Shown here piece after piece: positions 26,692-35,054 of a stretch of DNA of 64,000 nt. The notes beneath the pieces are model-generated. The model had not been told where the DNA came from. It made no database searches and saw only the letters and a list, made by a program, of their open reading frames with translations. The stretch's first letter is position 1. Each line of letters starts with the position of its first letter. Origin of the DNA: Frigoribacterium sp. JB110 (lineage in GTDB: Bacteria > Actinomycetota > Actinomycetes > Actinomycetales > Microbacteriaceae); assembly GCF_900163665.1 (NCBI RefSeq), contig NZ_FUIA01000001.1, positions 1 through 64,000 on the forward strand, read 5' to 3'. Position numbers and translations under genes: made by a program.

Positions 26692-27026
26692 GTTTGGCCC
26701 ATCGTAGCCACGGCCGGTGATAACCAGCCTGAAGAGGTGCAGAAGGCTGTGCGCGCGGGCTGGCGAGCACCGAGCTGTGGCAGCGACGCGGACGGCCTTC
26801 GAGGTGCGTCGAGCCGCGGCAGAATCGCCGGGACACGGCGTTTCCTAGCCGATTGTGCCGTGTCTCGAGGATTCTGCAGTGCCTCGGGGATTGATTTCCG
26901 GGCAGCGCGTCCTCTCCGCGGTTCTGCGCGGCTTCGAGCTCCCGCAGCGGACGATGTTCGGTTCGTTCGCATTCCCCGCGCCGTGTTAGGATCTTCAGGT
27001 TGAGAAAGAGCGCACGCGCTCGACTC
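26692..27026. other. 335-bp intergenic region with a large hairpin
   Basis: It separates fhaA from tRNA-Leu. It contains the fhaA -10 at 26701-26706, the tRNA -10 TAGGAT at 26987-26992, and a near-palindrome at 26819-26877: 21-bp arms (GCAGAATC and GACACGGC blocks conserved in both arms, 4 mismatches between them) around a 17-nt loop. I see no ORF. Confidence 0.6.
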
Positions 27027-27110
<84 letters not shown>

Positions 27111-27116
27111 CGGTAT

Positions 27117-27152
27117 GACGTTGGGCCCGACGGAATGGTCGGGCCCAACGTC
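27117..27152 (+). terminator. Hairpin after tRNA-Leu
   Basis: Perfect 15-bp inverted repeat (GACGTTGGGCCCGAC and its complement) with loop GGAATG, seven bases after the tRNA. No U-tract follows, as is common for actinobacterial terminators. Confidence 0.7.
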
Positions 27153-27330
27153 GTCTCCGGTCCCGATGCCGGATATGTCGTCCGGTCGAGACGCGCCGTC
27201 GTCGTCCGTGAGGCGGCGCGTTTCGCTGTGCGCGAGGGTTCGGACGGCCTGACCGCGGCGCACCGGCTCACCTGCTCGGCGAACGTTCCGAGTAGAGTGG
27301 CCGCACACTGAGCGGTGGGAGGTGAGAGCG

Positions 27331-27636
27331 GTGCTGGTTTCACTGTGGATCGCGCTGCACTTCATCGTGCTCACGCTCACCGTTGCGTTCGGCTCGCACG
27401 TGCCGTCGTCGCCGTTCCAGGCGCTGCTCTTCCTCGCTGTCGGTGCCCTCCTGGTGGCGGTCGTCGTTCCGCGGGCTCTGCGCACACTGACTCGCGCGCT
27501 GCTGATCGCGCCGAATGCGCCGCCGAAGGGCCTGCGCGTTCGCACGACCCCGGCCCGCCGGCTCGCAGGCCAGCCGGGCACTCGCGGCACCGCCATGGTG
27601 CGCGCGCCGTCGTTCGTCGTTCACGCCTCGGCCTGA
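27331..27636 (+). CDS. Small membrane protein upstream of yidC-like gene
   Basis: 101 aa with two hydrophobic helices (VSLWIALHFIVLTLTVAF and FQALLFLAVGALLVAVVV) and a basic C-terminal half. The GTG at 27331 is preferred because GGGAGGTGAG lies eight bases before it; the GTG at 27322 is inside that site. A -10 TAGAGT is at 27293-27298. Similar two-helix proteins (DUF6412 type) pair with Oxa1-family genes in Actinobacteria. The exact family is tentative and the function unknown. Confidence 0.65.
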   Translation: MLVSLWIALHFIVLTLTVAFGSHVPSSPFQALLFLAVGALLVAVVVPRALRTLTRALLIAPNAPPKGLRVRTTPARRLAGQPGTRGTAMVRAPSFVVHASA

Positions 27637-27761
27637 GCGACGACCTCTTCCTCCCCGCTGACTTCAGCAGGGGAATGCTCTCCCGCACGCCGCGGGCGGC
27701 TCCGTCGTTCTCACGAGGCGATCAATCGATCGATATTCCTTGCGAACGAGACGAGAACGAC

Positions 27762-28544
27762 ATGGACATCTACGAATTCCCACCCATCCGCATCCTGATC
27801 AGCGCCGCATACTGGCTGGTCACCCGGATCAGCGAGCTGCTCGAACCGCTGGCCGGCACCGAGAGCGCGGCGGCCGCGGTCATCCTGCTCACGATCGCGG
27901 TCCGCATCGTGCTGATACCCGTCGGCCGGTCGCAGGTCAGGGCCGGCATCATCCGGGAGCGACTCGCGCCGCAGCTCGCAGAGCTCCAGCGTCGGTACAA
28001 GAAGAACCCGGAGCTGCTCCAGCGCAAGACGATGGAGCTCTATGCGGCGGAGAAGTCGTCGCCGTTCGCCGGCTGCCTGCCCGTGCTCGCGCAGACGCCG
28101 CTCCTGATGGCCGTCTACGGGCTGTTCATCCGGCAGACCGTCGACGGGCACGCCAACGAGCTGCTGACGCACACGTTCCTGGGCATCCCGCTGGACGCAG
28201 GGTTCATCGGGCAGATCGTCGCCGGTGCCGCCGACTGGGGGTCAGCTCTGGTGTTCGTCGCGATCATGGTGCTGATCGCGATCGTCGCGCAGGCATCGCG
28301 CCGCCTGCTCGCGCCGCCGACACCGGCCACGCCGGCGGAGCGTCCAGATGGAGCGCCCGACCTGTCCCGGATGATGCGCGTGCTGAGCTTCATGCCCTTC
28401 CTCACGGCGGCGATCGCCGCGTTCGTGCCGCTTGCCGCCGCCCTCTACCTGCTCACGACGACGGCCTGGACCCTGGGGGAGAGGATCATCCTTCGGCGAG
28501 TGCTGGGCGGAGCGCCCGGAGCCGGTGAGGCGGTGGCCGCGTGA
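27762..28544 (+). CDS. yidC: YidC/Oxa1-family membrane protein insertase (second paralogue type)
   Basis: 260 aa, shorter than the housekeeping YidC and without a periplasmic domain. Core features: VILLTIAVRIVLIPVGRSQVRA with the conserved groove arginine, the cytosolic hairpin RLAPQLAELQRRYKKNPELLQRKTMELY, FAGCLPVLAQTPLLMAVYGLF, and later helices ending TTAWTLGERIILRRV. It inserts proteins into the membrane. Its isolation from rnpA/rpmH suggests a specialised paralogue; the preceding two-helix protein may be its partner. The ATG at 27762 lacks a good Shine-Dalgarno signal. Confidence 0.82.
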   Translation: MDIYEFPPIRILISAAYWLVTRISELLEPLAGTESAAAAVILLTIAVRIVLIPVGRSQVRAGIIRERLAPQLAELQRRYKKNPELLQRKTMELYAAEKSSPFAGCLPVLAQTPLLMAVYGLFIRQTVDGHANELLTHTFLGIPLDAGFIGQIVAGAADWGSALVFVAIMVLIAIVAQASRRLLAPPTPATPAERPDGAPDLSRMMRVLSFMPFLTAAIAAFVPLAAALYLLTTTAWTLGERIILRRVLGGAPGAGEAVAA

Positions 28545-28573
28545 GGAGTGTCAGCCGGGTCGCCGCAGCGACT

Positions 28574-28611
28574 GCGTCAGCACGGATCGGGTGATGCGAG
28601 CCTGCTGACGC
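28574..28611. terminator. Hairpin between convergent yidC and ridA
   Basis: GCGTCAGCA (28574-28582) and TGCTGACGC (28603-28611) form a perfect 9-bp stem in the 73-bp convergent gap, possibly a bidirectional terminator. Confidence 0.45.
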
Positions 28612-28617
28612 GGCCGC

Positions 28618-29019
28618 TCAGTCCACGACGGCGAGGGCGTCGATCTCGACCAGCATCTCCGCGTGCGGCAGGCCGACGAAGACGGTGGTGCGGCCGGGGA
28701 GGACGCCGTCACCGACGTGGCGTTCGACGAACTCGCCGTACGCCTCGTTCATGGCGGCGAAGTCACCGCGGTCGGTGAGGTAGACCCGGAACATCACCAC
28801 GTCGGCGACGCTCGCACCGCCGGCTTCGACAATGGCGCGCACGTTCTCGAGGGTGCGAAGGGTCTGCGCGTGCACGTCGCCCTCGGCGATGTAGCGCTTC
28901 GTCACAGGATCCATCGGACCCTGACCGGAGACCTGCAGCACGTTGCCGTGCCTGACTCCCTGGGAGAACGTGTGCGCGGCGGCGGGGGCGGCGTCGGTCC
29001 GGATGGCGGTGCGTGGCAT
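28618..29019 (-). CDS. ridA: RidA family enamine/imine deaminase
   Basis: 133 aa, the standard size. The catalytic arginine lies in PGRTTVFVGLPHAEMLVEIDALAVV, and the trimer-interface motif VSGQGPMDP is present. RidA hydrolyses reactive 2-aminoacrylate-type enamines released by PLP dehydratases. The gene cluster across the IclR gene encodes just such a PLP ammonia-lyase, and both units share an operator-like sequence. Start 29019: GAGAGGAAC ribosome site upstream. Promoter -35 TTGTGA (29071-29076) and -10 TAGCAT (29049-29054) on the minus strand, 16-bp spacer. Confidence 0.82.
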   Translation of the reverse strand: MPRTAIRTDAAPAAAHTFSQGVRHGNVLQVSGQGPMDPVTKRYIAEGDVHAQTLRTLENVRAIVEAGGASVADVVMFRVYLTDRGDFAAMNEAYGEFVERHVGDGVLPGRTTVFVGLPHAEMLVEIDALAVVD

Positions 29020-29080
29020 CAGTGTTCCTCTCAAGAGCGGGCGTGATGATGCTAGGGCAAAGTGCAGGAATCACAAAGGC

Positions 29081-29099
29081 TGTTGCACCACACGCAACA
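29081..29099. promoter_or_regulatory. Putative IclR operator upstream of ridA
   Basis: TGTTGC-N7-GCAACA, a perfect 6-bp inverted repeat just upstream of the ridA -35. It matches the site at 30215-30233 at 12 of 19 positions. Confidence 0.5.
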
Positions 29100-29106
29100 C
29101 ACCCCT

Positions 29107-29206
29107 GGTCGTCTCCGCCCGGTCGTCTCCGCCCCGCGCGAGTGCCTACGTTCTTCGCGAATGCCTATGCAATGTCGTAGGCGTTCGCGAACTTCGTAGG
29201 CACTCG
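29107..29206. repeat. Tandem 14-mer and large palindrome downstream of iclR gene
   Basis: A 14-bp unit GGTCGTCTCCGCCC occurs twice in tandem (29107-29134). Next comes a palindrome with 29-bp arms (29139-29167 and 29178-29206; four or five mismatches, 10-nt loop), in which the words TGCCTA and TTCGCGAA recur. It could stop transcription of the IclR gene before ridA, or be a REP-like element. Confidence 0.65.
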
Positions 29207-29217
29207 TGTGCGTCGCC

Positions 29218-29988
29218 CTACCCCAGGTCCCGCGAGACCCGGCTTGCGGTCTCGAGCAGATCGTCGAGGTGGGTGCGCAGGTCATCGAGGTTGTGCAGCG
29301 CTTTCAGCGACGTGAGCGAGATCGCGCCGACGACGGTGCCGTCCGAGTTGGACACGGGCGTGGCGATGCAGTTCGTGAATCCCTCGAACTCGCTGTCGTC
29401 GACGGCCCAGCCGCGCCGCGCGATCCGGTCGAGCTCGACGTCGAGGCTCTTCCGGTCAGTCAGCGTCGTGTCGGTGTACGCGTGCCATTCGACGCCGGCG
29501 AGCACGGCGTCGCGGCGCGCGGCGGGCAGCTGCGCGAGGATCGCCTTGCCGACCCCCGTCGCCTGCGGCAGCACGGTTCGGCCGACGCGGGAGTACATCC
29601 GCACACCGCTGGTGTCCTCGATCTTGTCGACGTACACGATGCTGTTCTCCATCAGCTGCGCCAGGTGCACCGTGCAGCCGGCACGAGTCTGCAGCCGGAT
29701 GAGGTGGTCGTGCGCGATGCGGCGCAGGTCGATGCGCTCCAGTGCATGCTGGGCGATCGAGATGATGCGCGGGCCGATCGCGTATCGACCGTCCGACCGG
29801 TGCACGAGGAAGCCGGCGCGCTCGAGCGTCTGCAGCTGACGGAACACCGTCGAACGGTGCACGTCGAACTTCTCCGCCGCCTCGGCGAGGGTGCGCGGGT
29901 CCTCTGCGATGAACTCGATGAGCTCCGTCGCGCGTTGCACGGTCTGCGACACTGTGTCCCCCGGAATCGGCCTGAGCGATGCGCTCAT
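29218..29988 (-). CDS. IclR-family transcriptional regulator
   Basis: 256 aa. An N-terminal winged HTH (TVSQTVQRATELIEFIAEDPRTLAEAAEKFDVHRSTVFRQL within residues 12-55) precedes the IclR effector domain (LPQATGVGKAILAQLP near 128 and GFTNCIATPVSNSDGTVVGAISL near 208). Divergent from the KDG kinase operon, it is the natural regulator of sugar-acid genes, as with KdgR-type IclR proteins. The start at 29988 matches the family N-terminus; the longer frame upstream is in the promoter region. Confidence 0.85.
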   Translation of the reverse strand: MSASLRPIPGDTVSQTVQRATELIEFIAEDPRTLAEAAEKFDVHRSTVFRQLQTLERAGFLVHRSDGRYAIGPRIISIAQHALERIDLRRIAHDHLIRLQTRAGCTVHLAQLMENSIVYVDKIEDTSGVRMYSRVGRTVLPQATGVGKAILAQLPAARRDAVLAGVEWHAYTDTTLTDRKSLDVELDRIARRGWAVDDSEFEGFTNCIATPVSNSDGTVVGAISLTSLKALHNLDDLRTHLDDLLETASRVSRDLG

Positions 29989-30214
29989 GCTGTCACAGCG
30001 CGCGAACCCGGGCCAAGCGCCCCGCCGTGCACTGCCCCCGGGCGTCGCGCGCACAGCGCAGTCATCTCTCGGCGCAGTGCTCGCGAGAAGCGCGGACTGC
30101 CGCGGATGGCGTCGGAGGCATTCGGTGTGTCGACTGCGCTGTGTCCGGCGGAGCAGCCTTGACGTCGTTCCCGCCGCGAACCTATGCTCGAAGGACATCG
30201 GATGTCGCAACAGA

Positions 30215-30233
30215 TTGTGCAAATAATGCAACA
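30215..30233 (+). promoter_or_regulatory. Putative IclR operator before the KDG kinase operon
   Basis: The 19-mer TTGTGCAAATAATGCAACA ends 15 bp before the GTG at 30249, with another GCAACA at 30206-30211. It shares TGCA and GCAACA blocks, in the same spacing, with the ridA site. It would overlap the core promoter, consistent with repression. Confidence 0.5.
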
Positions 30234-30248
30234 TGACGGAATCAGGCG

Positions 30249-31235
30249 GTGAGCGCTGCGGAACCCGCCGACGTGCTCTGCCTCGGCGAGAGCATGGTGC
30301 TCGTCGCCGCGGCAGGTGAGGGTCTGCGCAGCGCCGAGACGGCCGAGCTGCACATCGCGGGAGCCGAGTCGAACGTCGCGGTCGGGCTGACCCATCTCGG
30401 CCGTCGTGCGGAGTGGTTCAGCAGAGTCGGCGCCGATCCGTTCGGCAGTCGGATCCTCGAAGCGCTGCGCCTCCGCGGCGTCGAGACCCCGCGCGTCGTC
30501 GAAGACGGCACCAGGCAGACCGGCGTCTACTTCAAAGACGTCGTCGACGGCCGCAGCGACGTGCTCTACTACCGCGCGCGTTCCGCCGCCTCGGCGATGA
30601 GCCCCGCCGATCTCGCGGGCCTGCGTCTGGCCGAGCGCCGCGTGTGCCACCTGTCCGGCATCACTGCCGCGCTGTCGGAATCGTGCAATGACCTCGTCGA
30701 CGCGGTGCTCTCCGGCAGATCGGGTGACGTCGTGACGAGCTTCGACGTGAACTTCCGCCCTCGGCTCTGGGCATCCGAGCGCGCAGCACCCGTGCTGCTC
30801 GAGCACGCCCGCCGTGCCGACATCGTCTTCGTCGGCCGCGACGAGGCGGCCGAGCTGTGGGGCACCGCAACGGCGGACGAGGTGCGCGAGCTGCTGCCGG
30901 ATGTCGGTGCGCTCGTCGTCAAGGACGCCGACGTCGGCGCGACGAGCTTCGTCGGCACCGAGCGCGTGCACGTTCCCGCACCCTCTGTCGACGTGGTGGA
31001 GCCGATCGGGGCGGGCGACGCGTTCGCCGCCGGCTACCTCGACGGTCGGCTGGGCGGCGCGGACGAGCGCACCTGTCTGCGTCGCGGCCACGTGATGGCG
31101 GCGCATGCGCTGCGGCACCGCGGCGACACCCCGGATCCGGGGCCCGCACAGCGGCTCAGAGAGCTCGCCGCGATCGGCGAAGAGGAATGGAACGCACTGC
31201 GCTTCGCAGTGCAGGAGGAGACGGTGCGATGGTGA
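30249..31235 (+). CDS. PfkB-family sugar kinase, probable 2-keto-3-deoxygluconate kinase
   Basis: 328 aa ribokinase fold. N-terminal substrate motif GAESNVAVGLTHLGRRAEWFSRVGADPFG near 37-65, and the C-terminal catalytic loop EPIGAGDAFAAGYLDG near 249-264 with the base Asp in GAGD. KDG kinase is favoured because KDPG aldolase follows with a 7-bp overlap. The product would be 2-keto-3-deoxy-6-phosphogluconate. GTG start; the ribosome site is weak. First gene of a four-gene overlapping operon. Confidence 0.82.
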   Translation: MSAAEPADVLCLGESMVLVAAAGEGLRSAETAELHIAGAESNVAVGLTHLGRRAEWFSRVGADPFGSRILEALRLRGVETPRVVEDGTRQTGVYFKDVVDGRSDVLYYRARSAASAMSPADLAGLRLAERRVCHLSGITAALSESCNDLVDAVLSGRSGDVVTSFDVNFRPRLWASERAAPVLLEHARRADIVFVGRDEAAELWGTATADEVRELLPDVGALVVKDADVGATSFVGTERVHVPAPSVDVVEPIGAGDAFAAGYLDGRLGGADERTCLRRGHVMAAHALRHRGDTPDPGPAQRLRELAAIGEEEWNALRFAVQEETVRW

Positions 31236-31825
31236 CGTTCGACGAGCTGTTCGACGGGCAGCGGTTCATGGCGATCCTGCGCGGAATGGCACCGGCCGAG
31301 GCTGTTGCGCTGGCGACGCGGGCATGGGATCTCGGCATCGACCTCGTCGAGGTGCCGATCCAGACACCGGATGCCGTTGCGTCGCTCGAAGCGGTGGTCG
31401 CAGCCGGTCGGGAACGGGGAAAGCGGGTCGGATCCGGCACGGTCGTCACGGTCGAGCAGGTCGAGGCCAGCGCGAGCGCGGGTGCCGCCTTCACGGTCGC
31501 GCCCGGCACCGACGGCAGCGTGCTCGACGCGAGCCATCGTCGCGAGATGCCGCACCTGCCAGGCGTGGCCACGGCGACCGAGGTGCAGCGCGCGCAGGCG
31601 CTCGGCGTCGACTGGGTGAAGGCCTTCCCCGCCGCCACGCTCGGCACCTCGTGGTTCCGCACGATGCGCGGCCCGTTCCCCGGCATCCGATTCGTCGCCA
31701 CCGGCGGCATGGACGCGCACAACGCCGAGGAGTTCCTCGCCGCCGGCGTCTCGGTCGTCGCCGTCGGCTCCGCGCTGAGCGACCCGCGCCAGATCGACCT
31801 GCTCGCCCGGTACGCGTCCGCATGA
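31229..31825 (+). CDS. eda: KDPG/KHG aldolase (Eda family)
   Basis: 198 aa class I aldolase. The Schiff-base lysine lies in GVDWVKAFPAATLG near 131, the catalytic Glu in LVEVPIQTPDA near 42, and phosphate-site residues in GSGTVVTVEQ and FVATGGMDAHNAEEFLAAG. It splits KDPG to pyruvate and glyceraldehyde-3-phosphate. It overlaps the kinase gene by 7 bp with GGAGGAGAC upstream as ribosome site, and overlaps the deacylase start (ATGA). PFPG is replaced by PFPAA, a common variant. Confidence 0.87.
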   Translation: MVTFDELFDGQRFMAILRGMAPAEAVALATRAWDLGIDLVEVPIQTPDAVASLEAVVAAGRERGKRVGSGTVVTVEQVEASASAGAAFTVAPGTDGSVLDASHRREMPHLPGVATATEVQRAQALGVDWVKAFPAATLGTSWFRTMRGPFPGIRFVATGGMDAHNAEEFLAAGVSVVAVGSALSDPRQIDLLARYASA

Positions 31826-33435
31826 CACGCACCGTCATCCGGGGAGGCGCCGTCGTCGACGACCGCGCTGAGGCGGGAACGCGCGCCGACGTCGCGATCT
31901 CCGACGGCCGGATCTCGGAGGTCGGGCGCATCGATCCTCGAGTCGGCGATGAGGTGATCGACGCCGGAGGGCGTCTCGTGCTGCCCGGTTTCGTCGACGC
32001 GCACTCCCACGCCGATGGGCGGGTGTTCGATCCGGATGTGGCCCTCGCGCTCCTGCGCCAGGGGATCACAACGGTGATCGCCGGCCAGGACGGCGTCTCC
32101 TATGCGCCGGGCGATGGGCGATGGGCGAGCGACTACTTCGCCGCGATCAACGGCGAGCATCCGCAGTTCCGCGGCGGAGGCGTCGCCGACCTGCTCGCGA
32201 CCTACGACGACGCGACGCCCGTGAACGTCGGCTGCCTCGTCCCGGCCGGCACCGTGCGCCACGACGTGATGGGCATGTCCGCCGACCCGGCGACCGACGG
32301 GCAGCTGCGGCGGATGCAGGAGCTGGTCGCAGACGGTCTGCGTGACGGCGCGCTCGGGCTGTCGACCGGCCTCGACTACGTGCCGGGCCTCTTCGCCGAT
32401 ACCACCGAGATCGCGAAGCTGACCGAGCCCGTCGCAGCCGCCGACGCCCTGTACGTGACGCACATGCGGGGCGGATACGAGCGGGGCTCGGACGTCGGCG
32501 TGCGCGAGATCGCCGCGATCTGCGCGCACAGCGGCGTCGCGGCGCACATCTCGCACTTCCACCTCGACGCGGAGCACGGCTGGCGCCTCATGGGCGACCT
32601 CGCCGACGGCGGGGCGGACGCGACGTTCGATATGTACCCGTACACGCGCGGCGCTTCGCTGCTGTCGATGCCGACGCTGCCGCCCGAGTACAGCGCGCTC
32701 GCCGCTGGCGACGCGGCGGCGCGGCTGCAGAGTCCGGATGAGGTCGCCAGACTGCGCACCGAGTGGTTTCCGCGCGTGGCCGAGCACCCGAGCCTCGGGC
32801 CAGACTGGCCAGGCATGATCACGATCTCCTCGATGCCGAACAGCGAGTGGGCCTGGTGCGCCGGGCTGACGCTCGCGGAGATCGCACAGCGGCTCGGCGT
32901 CGACGCGGCGGAGGCGACGATCCGGATGCTCGTCGCGGGAGACATGCGCGTCGGTGCGGTGATGGCCGTGCTCGACGAGCGGCCGATGGAGAATCTGGCC
33001 AGGCTGTTCTCTCATCCGGGTTTCATGGGCGGGTCGGATGGCATCTTCGTCGGACAGGCGCCGCATCCTCGCGCGTACGGCGCGTTCGCGCGGCTGCTGG
33101 CGATGGCCGCCGACGGCAGGTGGACATGGCAGCAGGCGGCGCACCGCCTGTCGGAGCGCCCCGCCGCACGGATGAGGTTGGGACGGCGCGGCGCCGTGTG
33201 GGCCGGATTCCACGCCGACCTCGTACTGGTCGACCCCGCCGCCGTCGCCGACAGGGCGGACTACGCGAACCCGCTCCGTCTCGCTGAGGGCATCGACGAC
33301 GTGCTCGTGGCCGGCGTCCCGGTTCTCGCGGATGGTGCGCTGACGGGCAGGACGCCAGGCCGCGGTCTGCGCCGGGACGTGTCATCGTTGACGGCGGGAG
33401 CACCGGATGGCCGTGCAGGAACGGAGAGAGCATGA
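31822..33435 (+). CDS. N-acyl-D-amino-acid deacylase family amidohydrolase
   Basis: 537 aa amidohydrolase-superfamily barrel: metal ligands in LPGFVDAHSHADGRVF near 54, an active-site Cys region VNVGCLVPAGTVRH near 137, ALGLSTGLDYVPG near 178, HMRGGYERG and HISHFHLD near 215 and 245, and a late aspartate in GGSDGIFVGQAPHPRAYG near 402. The family removes acyl groups from D-amino acids. Here, between KDPG aldolase and a D-serine dehydratase-like enzyme, deacetylation of N-acetyl-D-glucosaminate (a D-configured 2-amino acid) is an attractive inferred role. Start overlaps the aldolase stop. Confidence 0.83.
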   Translation: MTRTVIRGGAVVDDRAEAGTRADVAISDGRISEVGRIDPRVGDEVIDAGGRLVLPGFVDAHSHADGRVFDPDVALALLRQGITTVIAGQDGVSYAPGDGRWASDYFAAINGEHPQFRGGGVADLLATYDDATPVNVGCLVPAGTVRHDVMGMSADPATDGQLRRMQELVADGLRDGALGLSTGLDYVPGLFADTTEIAKLTEPVAAADALYVTHMRGGYERGSDVGVREIAAICAHSGVAAHISHFHLDAEHGWRLMGDLADGGADATFDMYPYTRGASLLSMPTLPPEYSALAAGDAAARLQSPDEVARLRTEWFPRVAEHPSLGPDWPGMITISSMPNSEWAWCAGLTLAEIAQRLGVDAAEATIRMLVAGDMRVGAVMAVLDERPMENLARLFSHPGFMGGSDGIFVGQAPHPRAYGAFARLLAMAADGRWTWQQAAHRLSERPAARMRLGRRGAVWAGFHADLVLVDPAAVADRADYANPLRLAEGIDDVLVAGVPVLADGALTGRTPGRGLRRDVSSLTAGAPDGRAGTERA

Positions 33436-34631
33436 GCGAGACGATTGCGGCGCCGTGGGCGACGAAGGGGCTGTGGCCGGGCGGCGGGGAGGATCGGACC
33501 CTCTTCGACGGCAGCGTCGCGTTCCCCGCGATGGTCCTGCGCGAGCGCGCGCTCGCGCGCAACATCCGGTCTCTGGCTGACTTCTGCACACGGCACGATC
33601 TGAGCTTCGCGCCGCACGGCAAGACCACGATGTCGCCGCAGCTGTTCGCCAGGCAGCTTGCAGAAGGCGCGTGGGGGATCACGGTCGCGATGGGGCATCA
33701 GGCGCGCGCGGCGCGCGGCTTCGGGGTCTCGCGCATTCTGATCGCGAACGAGGTGCTCGATCCGGCGACGCTGAGATGGATCGCGGATGAGGCTGCAGGG
33801 GGAGCAGGCGAGATCCTCTTCCTCGTCGACTCGGACGAGGGCAGCGCCGCGGCGGCTCGCGAGGGCGTGCGCGCAGGCGTCGAGCTCCCGGTGCTCGTCG
33901 ACATCGGCCATGCCGGGGGCCGCACGGGAGTGCGTCATCCGGATGAGGCGGCGCGGCTGGCGCACATCGTGCACGACATCGAGGGCGTTCGGCTGGCGGG
34001 AGTCTCCTCGTACGAGGGAGGTCTGCGCAGCGTCGCCGAGGTGACCGACTACTTCGACGGCGTCAGAGCGATCACTCGGCGGCTTCGCCTGGAAGGCGTG
34101 CTTCCTGAGCGGCCGATCGTGACAGCCGGTGGCAGCGCGTACTTCGACCGGGTGGCGGTCGAGCTCGGCGAGGCGCTCGCCGGTGACGCGCAGGTGATCC
34201 TGCGCAGCGGGGCGTACGTCTCACACGACGACGGCGTGTACGTGGGAAAGACCGCGTTCAATCGGATTCCGGATGAGGGGCGCCTCGACGCCGCGCTGGA
34301 GATCTGGGCGCACGTGGTGTCGGTGCCGGAACCAGGGATCGCGATCATCGGAATGGGCAAACGAGACGCTCCGTACGACGAGGGCATGCCCGTTCCGCTC
34401 CGCCAGCGGACCGCCGACGGCGTCGTCTCCGAGATCGCCGATCGAGCAGCGGTGACGAAGCTGGACGACCAGCACGCCTACCTGAGCTGCGAGGACGGCT
34501 TCGCCCCGCGACCCGGCGACCTGGTCTGCTTCGGCATCTCCCACCCGTGCACCGCATTCGACAAGTGGCGCAGGGTCCCCGTCGCCGACGACCACGACCG
34601 CATCACCGAGATCATCGACACGTACTTCTGA
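33432..34631 (+). CDS. DSD1-type PLP enzyme (D-serine dehydratase / D-threonine aldolase-like)
   Basis: 399 aa, fold type III PLP enzyme. The PLP lysine lies in SFAPHGKTTMSPQLF near 59. The C-terminal metal ligands His and Cys are in GISHPCTAFDKW near 371-376, the hallmark of zinc-dependent DSD1 enzymes. The family eliminates water and ammonia from D-3-hydroxy amino acids or cleaves them. D-Glucosaminate has a D-amino acid centre and a 3-hydroxyl, so deamination to 2-keto-3-deoxygluconate fits the neighbouring KDG kinase and aldolase. RidA would speed imine hydrolysis. Substrate inferred. Confidence 0.82.
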   Translation: MSETIAAPWATKGLWPGGGEDRTLFDGSVAFPAMVLRERALARNIRSLADFCTRHDLSFAPHGKTTMSPQLFARQLAEGAWGITVAMGHQARAARGFGVSRILIANEVLDPATLRWIADEAAGGAGEILFLVDSDEGSAAAAREGVRAGVELPVLVDIGHAGGRTGVRHPDEAARLAHIVHDIEGVRLAGVSSYEGGLRSVAEVTDYFDGVRAITRRLRLEGVLPERPIVTAGGSAYFDRVAVELGEALAGDAQVILRSGAYVSHDDGVYVGKTAFNRIPDEGRLDAALEIWAHVVSVPEPGIAIIGMGKRDAPYDEGMPVPLRQRTADGVVSEIADRAAVTKLDDQHAYLSCEDGFAPRPGDLVCFGISHPCTAFDKWRRVPVADDHDRITEIIDTYF

Positions 34632-34676
34632 CGAGCCGCGCGTGCGGCATCCGCGCCGGCGCCTCAGGACACGCGT

Positions 34677-35054
34677 TCAGGCACCCAGCAGCGGCCCTGG
34701 AGTGCGGTGCTGATGCACGGTGAGGTAGCGCAGGCCGCCCGGCCCCGCCGTGAATGCGCGGCGGGATCCGCGGGGGAGCCACACCACGTGGCCGGGGGAG
34801 AGCGCGATGTCGGTGGTCGCGGTGGTCAGCGTCCCTGCTCCCGCGACGACATGGATCAGTACATCGATCGCCGGCCCCCGGTGCAAGGCGATGCCCTCGC
34901 CCGGCGGCAGTGCGATGACGTTCGCGTCGAGGTCGCGCTCGCCCGAGGGGATGTTCCAGACCGCGCCGATCTCACCGGGTTCGCCGACACGGGCCGCAAG
35001 ATCGCGCGTGTCGGCGACGATCCGCGGCTCGGTCCCATCCGGCACTTCGGTCAT
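34677..35054 (-). CDS. Cupin-domain protein
   Basis: 125 aa single-domain cupin (EGIALHRGPAIDVLIHVVAGAGTLTT, then SPGHVVWLPRGSRRAF). The metal-site histidines of a classical cupin are incomplete: only HRG and a later HQH are present, so it may bind a ligand rather than catalyse. The start overlaps the quinone-reductase stop (ATGA), giving a two-gene unit. Role unknown; a small-molecule sensor or isomerase is possible. Confidence 0.7.
   Translation of the reverse strand: MTEVPDGTEPRIVADTRDLAARVGEPGEIGAVWNIPSGERDLDANVIALPPGEGIALHRGPAIDVLIHVVAGAGTLTTATTDIALSPGHVVWLPRGSRRAFTAGPGGLRYLTVHQHRTPGPLLGA

Noticed and set aside
31156..33213. 685-codon minus-strand frame
   Set aside because: Shadow of the deacylase and aldolase genes in very GC-rich DNA; no domain.
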